In this document: positions 17,082 through 25,890 of the stretch, piece by piece
Position numbering within the stretch: the first letter of the stretch is position 1
Layout: each line of letters starts with the position of its first letter
Assembly: GCF_001644015.1 (NCBI RefSeq)
Contig: NZ_LUUI01000170.1
Coordinates: 1-34,140 of the forward strand
Direction of reading: 5' to 3'
Source: Methylomonas lenta
Lineage (GTDB): Bacteria; Pseudomonadota; Gammaproteobacteria; Methylococcales; Methylomonadaceae
Length of the DNA: 34,140 nucleotides
The notes under the pieces: model-generated
What the model saw: only the letters and a program-made list of their open reading frames with translations
What the model was told of the DNA's origin: nothing
The model's database searches: none
Position numbers and translations under genes: made by a program

Positions 17082-19018
17082 AGATTATTATTATTCAAGA
17101 ATCCAATAAATGAATCAGCAAGACTTGCTGAACCGAAAGAATTGAGATGATCTCTATCTCTGAAGATAAAAGTATCATTATTATGAGGCGAACATCGCGT
17201 ATTGGATTTTGGACACAAGAGATCAAACAAATTAAAAATAAAGATATTAGACTTGTGCTCTGCAACTCTTTTCAAAATCTGCTGAACATCTTCGATTTCT
17301 GCTGAGATTGAGTCACGATCAACATCACACGATGAATACCCCAAAAGTTGAGACTTACAAATACCAATATCCTCAAACTTGAACAAAGGAGGTGGTCCAA
17401 AAATTACAACATTAACTCCTTTTAATGACATTTCATTTGCCAAAACTGGTATTTTATCTATCCATGGCGACACATCTGCAGCAACTTTTCCCGTCGCTGT
17501 ACTAATAAATCCACGAGCAACAAGAAGGATATCTCCAGAATGCATCCTTTCTTTAATTTCTTCAAATATAATGTCTCTAGCTTCAAATTTATCATCTGTT
17601 TTTGATGGAAACGGTCGCCCTGGAGTTTCTATTAAATGAACGCCTATGCCAGTATTATCATGCATTGCATATAGAAGTCCTTGCAGATGTCCAGAATGAC
17701 TATCGCCAACAACCCAAATCATTTGTCCATCGACAATCCTAGGTAAAACAGTACACAAATCAAATGTATCAGCATTTAGCAGCCTTTTATTACCATCTAC
17801 AACACATATTGGATCATGATTCAAAAGAACATTATTCTTGAGTGGCAAGTAAGCAGGAGGGGAATATAAAGCATTATGATTAATAATAAATCGATTGTGA
17901 TCGAATAACAGGATACATAATAGAAATACTGAACAAATAGATACACTTATTCCATAACCTATTGTTTGTAAGCTTTTAGTCGACCATTGCGCCTTACGAA
18001 GAGGTTTTTCAATATATTTATACGATCCACTTGCTAGAATCAGTATTACCGCAATCTGAAAAGGCACTGTCTTCGCGTCAATACCTATGGACCACCGACT
18101 AAGACTCAAAACACTCCAATGCCAAAGATACAAAGAAAATGATATTCGCCCTAAATAAACAATAATTGGCAAGGTCAGAATGGCATATGTCACCGAAGAA
18201 GGAGGAGTAATGCCGATAAGCAGTATCGTAAATAACACCACTAATATAGTCGCGAAAATTGCAAATTGAATAGGAATAAAGAAACTTACTATTATCGCTA
18301 CCAGTAAAATTGCTGATCCTTTTGATGACAATATCTTGAGTTTAGCACTGTGAACGGAATACAAGAATAACAAACAACCTGCACCAAGTTCCCATATACG
18401 AGTGGGTAACAAAAAGTACGCTGCCGGTCGATTAACGTTATAGATACAGACAAACCCAACGAGTGATGCGATAGAAATTATAGCAACAATTAATAATAAG
18501 TTCCTCACCCCATTTTCATGTCGACCCAAACCAGCGATAAGAATTAAGACTGGATATAAAAAATAGAACTGCTCTTCAATACCTAGCGACCAAGTTTGTG
18601 TAAAAAAATTAACTTCCATTGATGGTGAAAAATAATCGGCCGCTTGGTTAAATAGATAAATATTTGAAAGCCCAAACAGTGACGCAATGCCAGTTTGAAG
18701 TGATACATCAGGATTGCTGTCCAAGAAGCAAATAAGCACACTGGTGATTAAAACGCAAGCCACTAAAGCAGGAAGTATACGTTTGATCCGCCTTTCGTAG
18801 AACCACAGTAAAAAGTTCTTAAAGCCATCATGCGACCGACTAACCAATGATAAGGATATTACATATCCTGATATTACATAGAATATATCAACGCCAAGAT
18901 ATCCGCTTGGCATTAAATCCTTATTAAAATGGTTAATAATAACACTAACTACTGCTATCGCCCTGAGGCCATCAATATCTAGCCTATAGGTTGACTGGGG
19001 GAGGGACTGCCTTATCAT
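17063..19018 (-). CDS. OafA-like acyltransferase 3 with SGNH domain
   Basis: 651-residue integral membrane O-acyltransferase. The N-terminal acyltransferase-3 domain (about 10-350) begins with the typical YRLDIDGLRAIAV, then GVDIFYVISGY and FYERRIKRILPAL, with around ten membrane segments and FFTQTWSLGIEEQFYFLYP. The C-terminal periplasmic SGNH domain has GDSH near 438 and DRDHLN near 621, giving the Ser, Asp and His of the esterase-like triad. Such two-domain proteins acetylate O-antigen or exopolysaccharide residues. AT-rich compared with the gmd-fcl genes, suggesting separate acquisition. ATG start; it follows a 272-base AT-rich gap likely to hold its promoter. Confidence 0.92.
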   Translation of the reverse strand: MIRQSLPQSTYRLDIDGLRAIAVVSVIINHFNKDLMPSGYLGVDIFYVISGYVISLSLVSRSHDGFKNFLLWFYERRIKRILPALVACVLITSVLICFLDSNPDVSLQTGIASLFGLSNIYLFNQAADYFSPSMEVNFFTQTWSLGIEEQFYFLYPVLILIAGLGRHENGVRNLLLIVAIISIASLVGFVCIYNVNRPAAYFLLPTRIWELGAGCLLFLYSVHSAKLKILSSKGSAILLVAIIVSFFIPIQFAIFATILVVLFTILLIGITPPSSVTYAILTLPIIVYLGRISFSLYLWHWSVLSLSRWSIGIDAKTVPFQIAVILILASGSYKYIEKPLRKAQWSTKSLQTIGYGISVSICSVFLLCILLFDHNRFIINHNALYSPPAYLPLKNNVLLNHDPICVVDGNKRLLNADTFDLCTVLPRIVDGQMIWVVGDSHSGHLQGLLYAMHDNTGIGVHLIETPGRPFPSKTDDKFEARDIIFEEIKERMHSGDILLVARGFISTATGKVAADVSPWIDKIPVLANEMSLKGVNVVIFGPPPLFKFEDIGICKSQLLGYSSCDVDRDSISAEIEDVQQILKRVAEHKSNIFIFNLFDLLCPKSNTRCSPHNNDTFIFRDRDHLNSFGSASLADSFIGFLNNNNLLKSKI

Positions 19019-19290
19019 AACTGTATAAATATATTTTTTAAACTGCAGCTACACTACCTAATATTTTCTTAAATTATTTAAAGATATTAAGGTAAAAATA
19101 CTTTAGGGGATTTTAATATTCAGACATCATATACTATGAGCTTATAAATTAATAACTTTACCTAAAATATTTTTGGTGTTTTTATATACTATTAAATTGG
19201 CTTTTTACCTCATCAAAATTTATAAATTCATACATCCGAAAATTCTATTTTTTAGAAACTTGCTTGGCGAGCTTGTCAAAAGTTCATTCA

Positions 19291-21288
19291 TCAATAAATA
19301 TCTATTACTTTAGTGACGTCATTATTATTCTGAGTATAGAACCATCCAACATTCTCTTGTACTGGGCTAACAAACAGCTTATATTTTCCAGGTTGCATTG
19401 GCATCTTGAGTAAAATTGATACCTTAGTTTTATCATTTGGTTGTATAGGCTCCGGAAACGTAAATCTATTCCCTTCAAACGCAACTTGACCATTTTCATT
19501 TATCCAAACATAGGAAAGATGGACAAACATACCAGGACTAGAAATACCATTAGCGGGCCAAGTCTCACTTCCAGTATTTTCAATTGATACATCAAGCTTT
19601 TTAGTTATACCTGCCTGCATTGTGGATGGTAAATCCAATGGCTCAATACGATAGGATGGTGAACTCAATGGGGCTAATTGAATTGGGGAGGCTAGCCGAC
19701 GCACTAACATTGCTGCATAACCTGTGTACTGCTTACTTGCAAAAATGCCAGATGTGCAGTTATTTTGACTGAACACGCATATCTTTAACCAATCCCACCC
19801 TGTCCATCGGGGTAATGCCCATTCGAATCCGCTTCGATAAATTTCATAATATGATGGAGCCTGAAGCGGAGGAGTTATAACTACTTTCTGATACGGATTA
19901 AAGACCAAGATATCACCAATATTACCGGTGTAAACCAATTCATCTTTAACACCATAATATGAACTTATGTTTTTATTATCATCCACCTCAGTGGTCTTTA
20001 TTTCAAAAAATGCATCTGGTGTCCCTAATGATTCAAGAAAGGTTTTTAAACTAACAATTATTTCTATGCCGCTTCCCTGACTAACACCTTTTAAAACTAG
20101 ATTACGGTGCTCTGAATTTGGTAAAGGGTTTTCTACAAGCCATTTTGATAGGACTTGAACAAATTGGTAATGATTATTAGCAATTGATTTCAATGACTGC
20201 ATATCGAAAACTGCCACTGGCAATGTGTTTGCACCTAGGAGCCCAGTTGTAACTAACAAGACGGTACTAGACCAAGTAGCCGCTTGGCCAGCCAAAATTC
20301 CAGCTATGCCGCAAACAGCAAAACCATAAACAGGCAATAGGTAATAGGTATTAAACATTCTCAAGGCTAAAAAAGCCCCTACATATGCACTGGCTGCAAC
20401 TATAAAAGAATCATAAACAGTATGCTTATTAGCGTTACGAATAATTAATAAAACTCTAAATAATGTTAAAGGCAATACGATGAATATTATAAATGGATCG
20501 TTTGTTGCATAAAAATTAATGACATCCAAAATAGCTGTCGCATGCAAACTGGCATAAGAACTAGAACTAGTGGCAAAAGTGACACGCCATAGCCCGTAAA
20601 AAACGATATAACATGCACCAATGATTAGTAATGCCCAAATGCGGGCCGGAATTTTGCCTTGCTTTTGTCGATAATATCTTAAAAGCTCTACGGCTCCGAA
20701 TGTAAGCGCAAAAACAAATATCAATTCTTTATAAAGAAAGGCTACCGCTAATGCGACTAACCCAGTAACGACGATGATATTTTGCCTTGACGAAATTAAC
20801 GATGTCACTTTTTCGGATACTAATGTGGACCAAACAAAAACAAGTATTAGAAAAAGAGCATTTAACTCGCCTATTTGTAATCTAATAGCCGCATTAGCGA
20901 AGCCGATTGAATACATTGTGACACACCATAAGATAGCAAGTGCCCAACTATTCGCCCTCGTCAACATCAAGCAATAAAACAATAGCACGCCAATCAACAG
21001 AACTTTGATGCCACCAATAAAATGAAAAAGAAAAGGTGATGGTTCAATAATTCTTGAAGTAAGAACATATTCTTGTGCAGTTAACGGTATGAAGCGGCCT
21101 AGCTCTGGCAGAATATAATAGCCAAAGGGCTTTCCTTGAAAAATTGTGCGAATGAATTGATGATCATCGATAGGCCCTAAACCATCAACGCTTAAAACTA
21201 CAGTTAAAATAGCAACAAGACCGCTTACACAAAAAACTATTATTCCGTATCGCTGAGTAATCGAGTTTCCCTTCAAATTCGTCTCCAT
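19291..21288 (-). CDS. Polytopic membrane protein, probable GT-C type glycosyltransferase with C-terminal beta domain
   Basis: About 665 residues from the ATG at 21288; a TTG at 21327 would add 13. The first 390 residues hold roughly ten to twelve hydrophobic helices. An early periplasmic loop contains GPIDDHQFI, an acidic pair where GT-C enzymes keep catalytic acids. After a soluble region, the last 110 residues read as an Ig-like beta domain (VSIENTGSETWPANG, EPIQPNDKTKVSI, PGKYKLFVSPV, VGWF), a module seen in several polysaccharide-locus proteins. With the GtrB-like and DMT genes just upstream it is a good candidate for the periplasmic transferase of a three-component system. Function inferred from topology and neighbours; no close family recognised. 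Confidence 0.6.
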   Translation of the reverse strand: METNLKGNSITQRYGIIVFCVSGLVAILTVVLSVDGLGPIDDHQFIRTIFQGKPFGYYILPELGRFIPLTAQEYVLTSRIIEPSPFLFHFIGGIKVLLIGVLLFYCLMLTRANSWALAILWCVTMYSIGFANAAIRLQIGELNALFLILVFVWSTLVSEKVTSLISSRQNIIVVTGLVALAVAFLYKELIFVFALTFGAVELLRYYRQKQGKIPARIWALLIIGACYIVFYGLWRVTFATSSSSYASLHATAILDVINFYATNDPFIIFIVLPLTLFRVLLIIRNANKHTVYDSFIVAASAYVGAFLALRMFNTYYLLPVYGFAVCGIAGILAGQAATWSSTVLLVTTGLLGANTLPVAVFDMQSLKSIANNHYQFVQVLSKWLVENPLPNSEHRNLVLKGVSQGSGIEIIVSLKTFLESLGTPDAFFEIKTTEVDDNKNISSYYGVKDELVYTGNIGDILVFNPYQKVVITPPLQAPSYYEIYRSGFEWALPRWTGWDWLKICVFSQNNCTSGIFASKQYTGYAAMLVRRLASPIQLAPLSSPSYRIEPLDLPSTMQAGITKKLDVSIENTGSETWPANGISSPGMFVHLSYVWINENGQVAFEGNRFTFPEPIQPNDKTKVSILLKMPMQPGKYKLFVSPVQENVGWFYTQNNNDVTKVIDIY

Positions 21289-22049
21289 AAGCTCAATGTG
21301 GCGAAAGAAAGTTTTCGACCAATCCAATTACCCCAAAATAATCGATCAATTGCAAAAAGACTTTTGACAATATATTTTCCACCAACATTGAGCATTGGAA
21401 ATGCATCGGGATTATAATAAAGAATATATGCAATTAAGCCTGGGTATACTTCATCGACCTTCTCATAACCAGCATTCTTGAAATACCGATCAAGGTCAGG
21501 ATACTCGAAGCCCTGTTCCGTATCATCATCAAAAAGATCATTTGATTTGTAAACTCGTTGCCGGATACGTCTAGCTAACCAATTATCATGAGTTGGTTCA
21601 AAACTCAAAAAATATCCGCCAGGTAGAAGAGAATTCCCTAGATTCTTTAGAATATCTTGAGTACGCGAATATACATGATGAAGTCCGCCAATCAGAATTA
21701 TCAAATCAAATAAATCACCCGAGGCTTGATAAGTGGTTACGTCATTCCATTCTATTTTAAGCAATGGATTTTGCGTCCGCGCAATTTCCACCATGTTTTC
21801 ACTATAGTCGAACCCCTGGTAGACAAAATTTTGTATTAAATTCTTGCTAAGTATCTCGTAACCTTCCGCCATACCACACATAGGCTCTAAAACGCGCTTT
21901 ACTTCTGCCCCAATACATCTATTACGTTTTAGAAATTTCTCCCAAATAAGCTTTTTTAGCAACAGATGATTGGGGTGCTTTCTAGCCTCAAAATATTTTT
22001 CAGATATCTCATTAAAATGTTCTCTTTGCTGCTCGACTAGTTTATCCAT
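21273..22049 (-). CDS. Class I SAM-dependent methyltransferase
   Basis: 258 residues from the ATG at 22049, which lies 8 bases beyond the upstream stop; a TTG overlapping that stop would add four residues. The SAM-binding motif VLEPMCGMAEG lies at about 53-63, FDYSENMVEIAR follows, and LFDLIILIGGLHHV is the post-motif region. It resembles small-molecule or sugar methyltransferases. It sits between the DMT transporter and the polytopic membrane protein with short overlaps, so it may methylate the sugar or lipid intermediate handled by that set. Substrate unknown. Confidence 0.82.
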   Translation of the reverse strand: MDKLVEQQREHFNEISEKYFEARKHPNHLLLKKLIWEKFLKRNRCIGAEVKRVLEPMCGMAEGYEILSKNLIQNFVYQGFDYSENMVEIARTQNPLLKIEWNDVTTYQASGDLFDLIILIGGLHHVYSRTQDILKNLGNSLLPGGYFLSFEPTHDNWLARRIRQRVYKSNDLFDDDTEQGFEYPDLDRYFKNAGYEKVDEVYPGLIAYILYYNPDAFPMLNVGGKYIVKSLFAIDRLFWGNWIGRKLSFATLSLWRRI

Positions 22050-22057
22050 GGTCTTAC

Positions 22058-22396
22058 TCAACGGTTAATGGCTATTAAAACGATGCCAGTTATAATCATA
22101 AATGCACCTGCAATTTGCCAGATCGTAATGGTTTCGCTTAAAAAGAACATTCCTGTCAGCATTGTACCGATCACAAGGGAGCCTGCAGCAATAGGAAAAG
22201 CGAACGACAACGGCATCAGGCGAAGGATTACCATCCAAAGTACAGCACCTGCTCCGTAAAGAACGAAACCGATGGCAAAGGTAGGTGTTTTCCAACCTTC
22301 TGCTGCTTTAATTAGGTACAAGCCAAAACAACTAGTGATTATGTAAATAACAAATAAGCTAGCCGACCAAAGAAGGTTAATCCAGTTTATATTCAC
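22058..22396 (-). CDS. Small four-helix DMT/EamA transporter, ArnE/F-like
   Basis: 112-residue protein with four hydrophobic helices and the DMT-type endings SLVIGTMLTGMFFLSETI and ITGIVLIAINR. Single-unit EamA proteins such as ArnE and ArnF move undecaprenyl-phosphate-linked sugars across the inner membrane. The GTG start is supported by AGGTGG 7 bases upstream and overlaps the GtrB-like gene by 20 bases. The position directly after a polyprenyl-phosphate glycosyltransferase gene argues for a lipid-linked sugar flippase rather than a drug pump. Confidence 0.78.
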   Translation of the reverse strand: MNINWINLLWSASLFVIYIITSCFGLYLIKAAEGWKTPTFAIGFVLYGAGAVLWMVILRLMPLSFAFPIAAGSLVIGTMLTGMFFLSETITIWQIAGAFMIITGIVLIAINR

Positions 22397-23351
22397 TAAT
22401 CCACCTAGGACGTTTTTTTACAGTTTTGTATATTTGTCCGACGTACTCTCCAACCACACCAAGACATAGAAGCTGTACACCACCAATAAAATAGATTGGC
22501 AGTGTAATTGATGCCCAACCTGGTATCGTATCGCCAACAAATAATGTATGCCAAATCACATAGCCCCCCATCACCAAGCTAGACAGGAATATTACAAAAC
22601 CTAATATTGCAACCATTCGTAACGGTACGACACTAAAAGAAGTAATTCCATGCAAAGCAAGCCTTAGCATTTTTGATAGCGAATACTTAGTCTGTCCAAA
22701 CCGCCTTTCACTAACATCAAAGAAGACAGTACTAACCCTGAAACCTAACTGAAGACAGGTTGCTCGTAAAAAGATGCTCGGCTCTGGGAAAAGCGCAAGC
22801 GCTTCCAATGCTCTTTTACTGAGTAGGCGGTAGTCTGCATGATTTGGGACAATATCAACGCCCATTATTCGCATGAGATTATAAAACCCTAAAGCCGTTT
22901 GCCTCTTGAGCCATCCATCTGAATTACGGTCATTTCTGACCCCAAGAACAACATCAAACCCCTTATGGAGTTCTTTTACAAACTCTCGAATAGCTAGTGG
23001 ATCTTGTTGCAAATCGGCATCAATTGATATTGCAGCATCACAGTTCTGAGCTACTTCGGTTAACCCTGCAAGCAGTGCAGCTTGATGACCAAAGTTTTGA
23101 GATAATTTCAAGCCTTTAATAGCTTTATTATTCTGATTTAATTTGTCAATCATCACCCATGAGTTATCCGTGCTTCCATCGTCAACAAAGAAAAGGTAAG
23201 AATCCTTTGTTATCAGCCCTTCATCAGCTAATTCATGTATTAAGCTTGTAAGTTGAGTGACCGCGTGATTAATTGATTCACTTTCATTGTGACATGGCAG
23301 CACGATAGCTATCCTTGGCACCTCACTATTTGCATATTGGTTGTTAATCAT
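22377..23351 (-). CDS. GtrB-like polyprenyl-phosphate glycosyltransferase
   Basis: 324-residue GT2 enzyme of the GtrB/dolichyl-phosphate-mannose-synthase type. AIVLPCHNESE starts the fold, FVDDGSTDNSW is at 56-65, and the metal-binding ISIDADLQQDP at 109-118. The ADYRLLSKRAL segment and the basic RRFGQTKYSLSKM follow, then two C-terminal membrane helices (about 236-262 and 270-300). Such enzymes load a sugar onto undecaprenyl phosphate at the cytoplasmic face. It is followed by a small flippase-like gene and then a membrane protein, the order expected of a three-component glycosylation system. ATG start. Confidence 0.9.
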   Translation of the reverse strand: MINNQYANSEVPRIAIVLPCHNESESINHAVTQLTSLIHELADEGLITKDSYLFFVDDGSTDNSWVMIDKLNQNNKAIKGLKLSQNFGHQAALLAGLTEVAQNCDAAISIDADLQQDPLAIREFVKELHKGFDVVLGVRNDRNSDGWLKRQTALGFYNLMRIMGVDIVPNHADYRLLSKRALEALALFPEPSIFLRATCLQLGFRVSTVFFDVSERRFGQTKYSLSKMLRLALHGITSFSVVPLRMVAILGFVIFLSSLVMGGYVIWHTLFVGDTIPGWASITLPIYFIGGVQLLCLGVVGEYVGQIYKTVKKRPRWISEYKLD

Positions 23352-23398
23352 ACCCGCGTAATTTCCCGATAAATTGCATTGCCAAAATTGATCTCATA

Positions 23399-24259
23399 TT
23401 ACCCGTAGATCCATCTACAAACAGATTTAACCATTGCCTTAGAAATCCTTCTATTCCATCTTAAGGCTGCTAAAAGTGAATTCATGCCAATTTTGAACGC
23501 AAAAAAAGGCCCATTGCCCTTTCGGGTAGAATACTGTTCCTCCACAGCATGCGCATAATTAAACAGCCAACGATCTGGTACTTTACCAAACAGCTTTTTA
23601 AACATATCGTTAATTTCTTTATGCACTTTCACTCGAGAACCAAGAGTTTTGTTATCTGCATATAACCTAGAACCAGCCAGCTTCTCTTCAAGATAGCCAA
23701 ATCGCACCCCAGCTTTACCCAACCTGAGCCAATACTCGTAGTCCATGCAGTAGTTCAGCGATTCATCGAGCAGACCAAATTGCTCAACGACTTGTCGCCG
23801 GAAAAATAAGGCCGGTTGGCAAATAAAACAGGTTTCTTGCAGACGCTCGAAATCCCATGGCTCCGAAGGGTAGCTTTCAAAAGCTTGATCTTCCAGGTCG
23901 ATATGATCGGCCTTGCCGTAGACCACATCAATTTCCGGATTGGCTTTAAAGTAGGCTACCACTCGGGCAATGGCTCCAGGATAATAGATGTCGTCGGAGT
24001 TCAACCAGCCGATAATTTCACCATTGGTGGCGAGGATGCCCTGATTGACAGCATCGGTTTGCCCATTGTCTTTTTTTGATTCCCAACGCACTTTAGGACT
24101 GAAGTCTCTAAGTATTTCAACAGTGTTATCGGTACTGCCTCCATCGAAGACTACATGTTCGATTTCAAAATCCATCGAGGCCTGATTGGCAACGCTTTGT
24201 AACGTCCGCTCAAGGAATTGCCCTTGTTGATATGATGGCGTAACAATACTGACTTTCAT
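23399..24259 (-). CDS. GT2 glycosyltransferase
   Basis: 286 residues, GT-A fold: VSIVTPSYQQGQFL at the N-terminus, VVFDGGSTDNT (36-46), KKDNGQTDAVNQG, the donor-metal motif WLNSDD (85-90), and a DYEYWLRLGKAG acceptor motif. This subgroup is common in O-antigen and exopolysaccharide loci and is cytoplasmic. ATG start; it overlaps the upstream GT4 gene by 4 bases. Donor unknown. Confidence 0.87.
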   Translation of the reverse strand: MKVSIVTPSYQQGQFLERTLQSVANQASMDFEIEHVVFDGGSTDNTVEILRDFSPKVRWESKKDNGQTDAVNQGILATNGEIIGWLNSDDIYYPGAIARVVAYFKANPEIDVVYGKADHIDLEDQAFESYPSEPWDFERLQETCFICQPALFFRRQVVEQFGLLDESLNYCMDYEYWLRLGKAGVRFGYLEEKLAGSRLYADNKTLGSRVKVHKEINDMFKKLFGKVPDRWLFNYAHAVEEQYSTRKGNGPFFAFKIGMNSLLAALRWNRRISKAMVKSVCRWIYG

Positions 24260-25890
24260 GCTGGAACCTGCTCTGGATAAAAGGGGAGATATTCACCATT
24301 ATCTAGACTAATACCACATCGCAGCACCTTTGCTCCCAGTTCACGCTGATCAGTGCCCAACCCCATCAGACTTGGAACAAAGACTGGCGAGATTCGCAGC
24401 TCGTACAAACCGCCTTGCGGCTCCACCGGCAATGATAAAGTAGCTTCTTTTCCAGCCAGTATTGACAATGGTTTTTGTATTGCCTCTCCGTCGCAATAGG
24501 CTTCAATCACTATCTTATGTTGAGGCGCCGTAAATACCGTTTCCAGAGCTTGAGCATTTGCTATCGAACCGACCTGGATATTTATTTGGGAACTGGACCA
24601 ACCGTCCAAGTAAATACCAGTTATCAGGTTTTCATGATTTTTATTGCCACATGCAAATTGAAACAGCTCCCAGTATTCCCTTGTCATTCGCATAGAATCA
24701 GAAAACTCTTCTGCCCGCTGTAAGCCCGCTTCAATGAGTCGCACCCTCAACTCTGCATTCTCGACCAGAGAAATCATGGCTTGCGAAATCTGGGTGGGTA
24801 TACGTGGGTCAAACAGGATCGCTGCATCTGCCGCCACTTCTGGCAAAGAAGTCCGGTTGCTACAGGCTACGGGGACACCAGCCGCCATAGCTTCGATAAC
24901 CGGCAACCCAAATCCCTCATACAGTGAAGGAAATACTACACCGATGCAATTCCCTATCAGCGCGGCTAATTCTAAACTGGGAAGAAAACCAGGAAAAAGG
25001 ATACGTTCGCCCAAATTCATCGCTTGCGCCGAATGCATCAAGAATTCCCTGCGTTCACCAGGTGCTCCTGTACAAACTAGCTTTATATCCTCAGGCAAAC
25101 CTTCCCGACAAGCCATGCCAAAAGCCGTCAAAAGCATTTCGTGGTTCTTGTGCCGCCAAAAATTAGCGGGATACATCAGGTACCGATGATGACTGAGTTT
25201 TAAACGTTCCAAGACACTCAAATCTTGCTGATCTTCGGGAACAATACGCTGAGCCATGCGCAAATGAATAGTGCGTATTCTCGACGGTTCAAGGCCTCCA
25301 TGAGCGATGGCAGAATCACGGGAGTAGTCCGAAATAGCTGTCAACGCCGCTGCTTTTTGACAAGCCTCAATAAAAATCCGATCTCGGTGCGCTACTTCTT
25401 GCTCGGAAAAGAACTGCGGGTAGGTTTTATATTGCAGATCGTAAATAGTGCACACCGTCGGAATGCCAATTTCGAAATATGTGGGTGCCGTAAATGGGCA
25501 GAAAAGCAGATCAGCAGACATGTCATGCAACAACGAACCGGATCTTCGGCGTTTCAGCATCGAATTCAGTTTGTAGCCTAGCCGACTTGCAAACCTACGC
25601 ACTCTGCCAGGTAAATACGGCAAAGTACGTGAGACTAAGCATCGCAAACGTGAGGGCAAGGAGTTAGCTGTTATAGGGCCAATGACCATCTGACGATGCA
25701 TATTGGCACGATCCAATGAGGTCAGCTCTTCGTGCGATGCTGCTTGAGTAAGCAATATAAACTGGGTTTGCGGTACCATTTCTGCTAAACGAACCAGCAA
25801 TTCCAATACAAATATTTTCGCTCCGCCATTTTCTCCACCAGGGAGAATGGGTGTTAAATCAACAGCTATAGTTTTGATTTGTCTATCCAT
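24256..25890 (-). CDS. GT4 glycosyltransferase with extra C-terminal domain
   Basis: 544 residues, longer than the usual 370-400 of GT4. The GT-B core ends near residue 410 and shows YLMYPANFWRHKNHE, LVCTGAPGERREF, LFPGFLPSLELAALIG and the E-x7-E motif EGFGLPVIE near 323-331. The remaining 130 residues look like a beta-rich domain (GIYLDGWSSSQINIQV, GLYELRISPV), possibly for binding glycan or another protein. Its ATG follows the stop of the upstream methyltransferase directly, and its stop overlaps the next gene by 4 bases, so the three are likely co-translated. Confidence 0.85.
   Translation of the reverse strand: MDRQIKTIAVDLTPILPGGENGGAKIFVLELLVRLAEMVPQTQFILLTQAASHEELTSLDRANMHRQMVIGPITANSLPSRLRCLVSRTLPYLPGRVRRFASRLGYKLNSMLKRRRSGSLLHDMSADLLFCPFTAPTYFEIGIPTVCTIYDLQYKTYPQFFSEQEVAHRDRIFIEACQKAAALTAISDYSRDSAIAHGGLEPSRIRTIHLRMAQRIVPEDQQDLSVLERLKLSHHRYLMYPANFWRHKNHEMLLTAFGMACREGLPEDIKLVCTGAPGERREFLMHSAQAMNLGERILFPGFLPSLELAALIGNCIGVVFPSLYEGFGLPVIEAMAAGVPVACSNRTSLPEVAADAAILFDPRIPTQISQAMISLVENAELRVRLIEAGLQRAEEFSDSMRMTREYWELFQFACGNKNHENLITGIYLDGWSSSQINIQVGSIANAQALETVFTAPQHKIVIEAYCDGEAIQKPLSILAGKEATLSLPVEPQGGLYELRISPVFVPSLMGLGTDQRELGAKVLRCGISLDNGEYLPFYPEQVPA

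Noticed and set aside
19019-19290. A possible small gene in the AT-rich gap before the acyltransferase.
   Set aside because: Frames are short and interrupted by stops; the stretch reads as a promoter-type, very AT-rich spacer.
22058-22396. EmrE-type multidrug exporter.
   Set aside because: The characteristic SMR glutamate context seen in the gdx gene is not apparent, and the gene overlaps a GtrB-like gene, favouring a lipid-linked sugar flippase.
24734-25189. A 151-codon plus-strand open frame.
   Set aside because: It runs antisense to a well-supported GT4 gene, has no recognisable motif and no ribosome site; it is a shadow frame.
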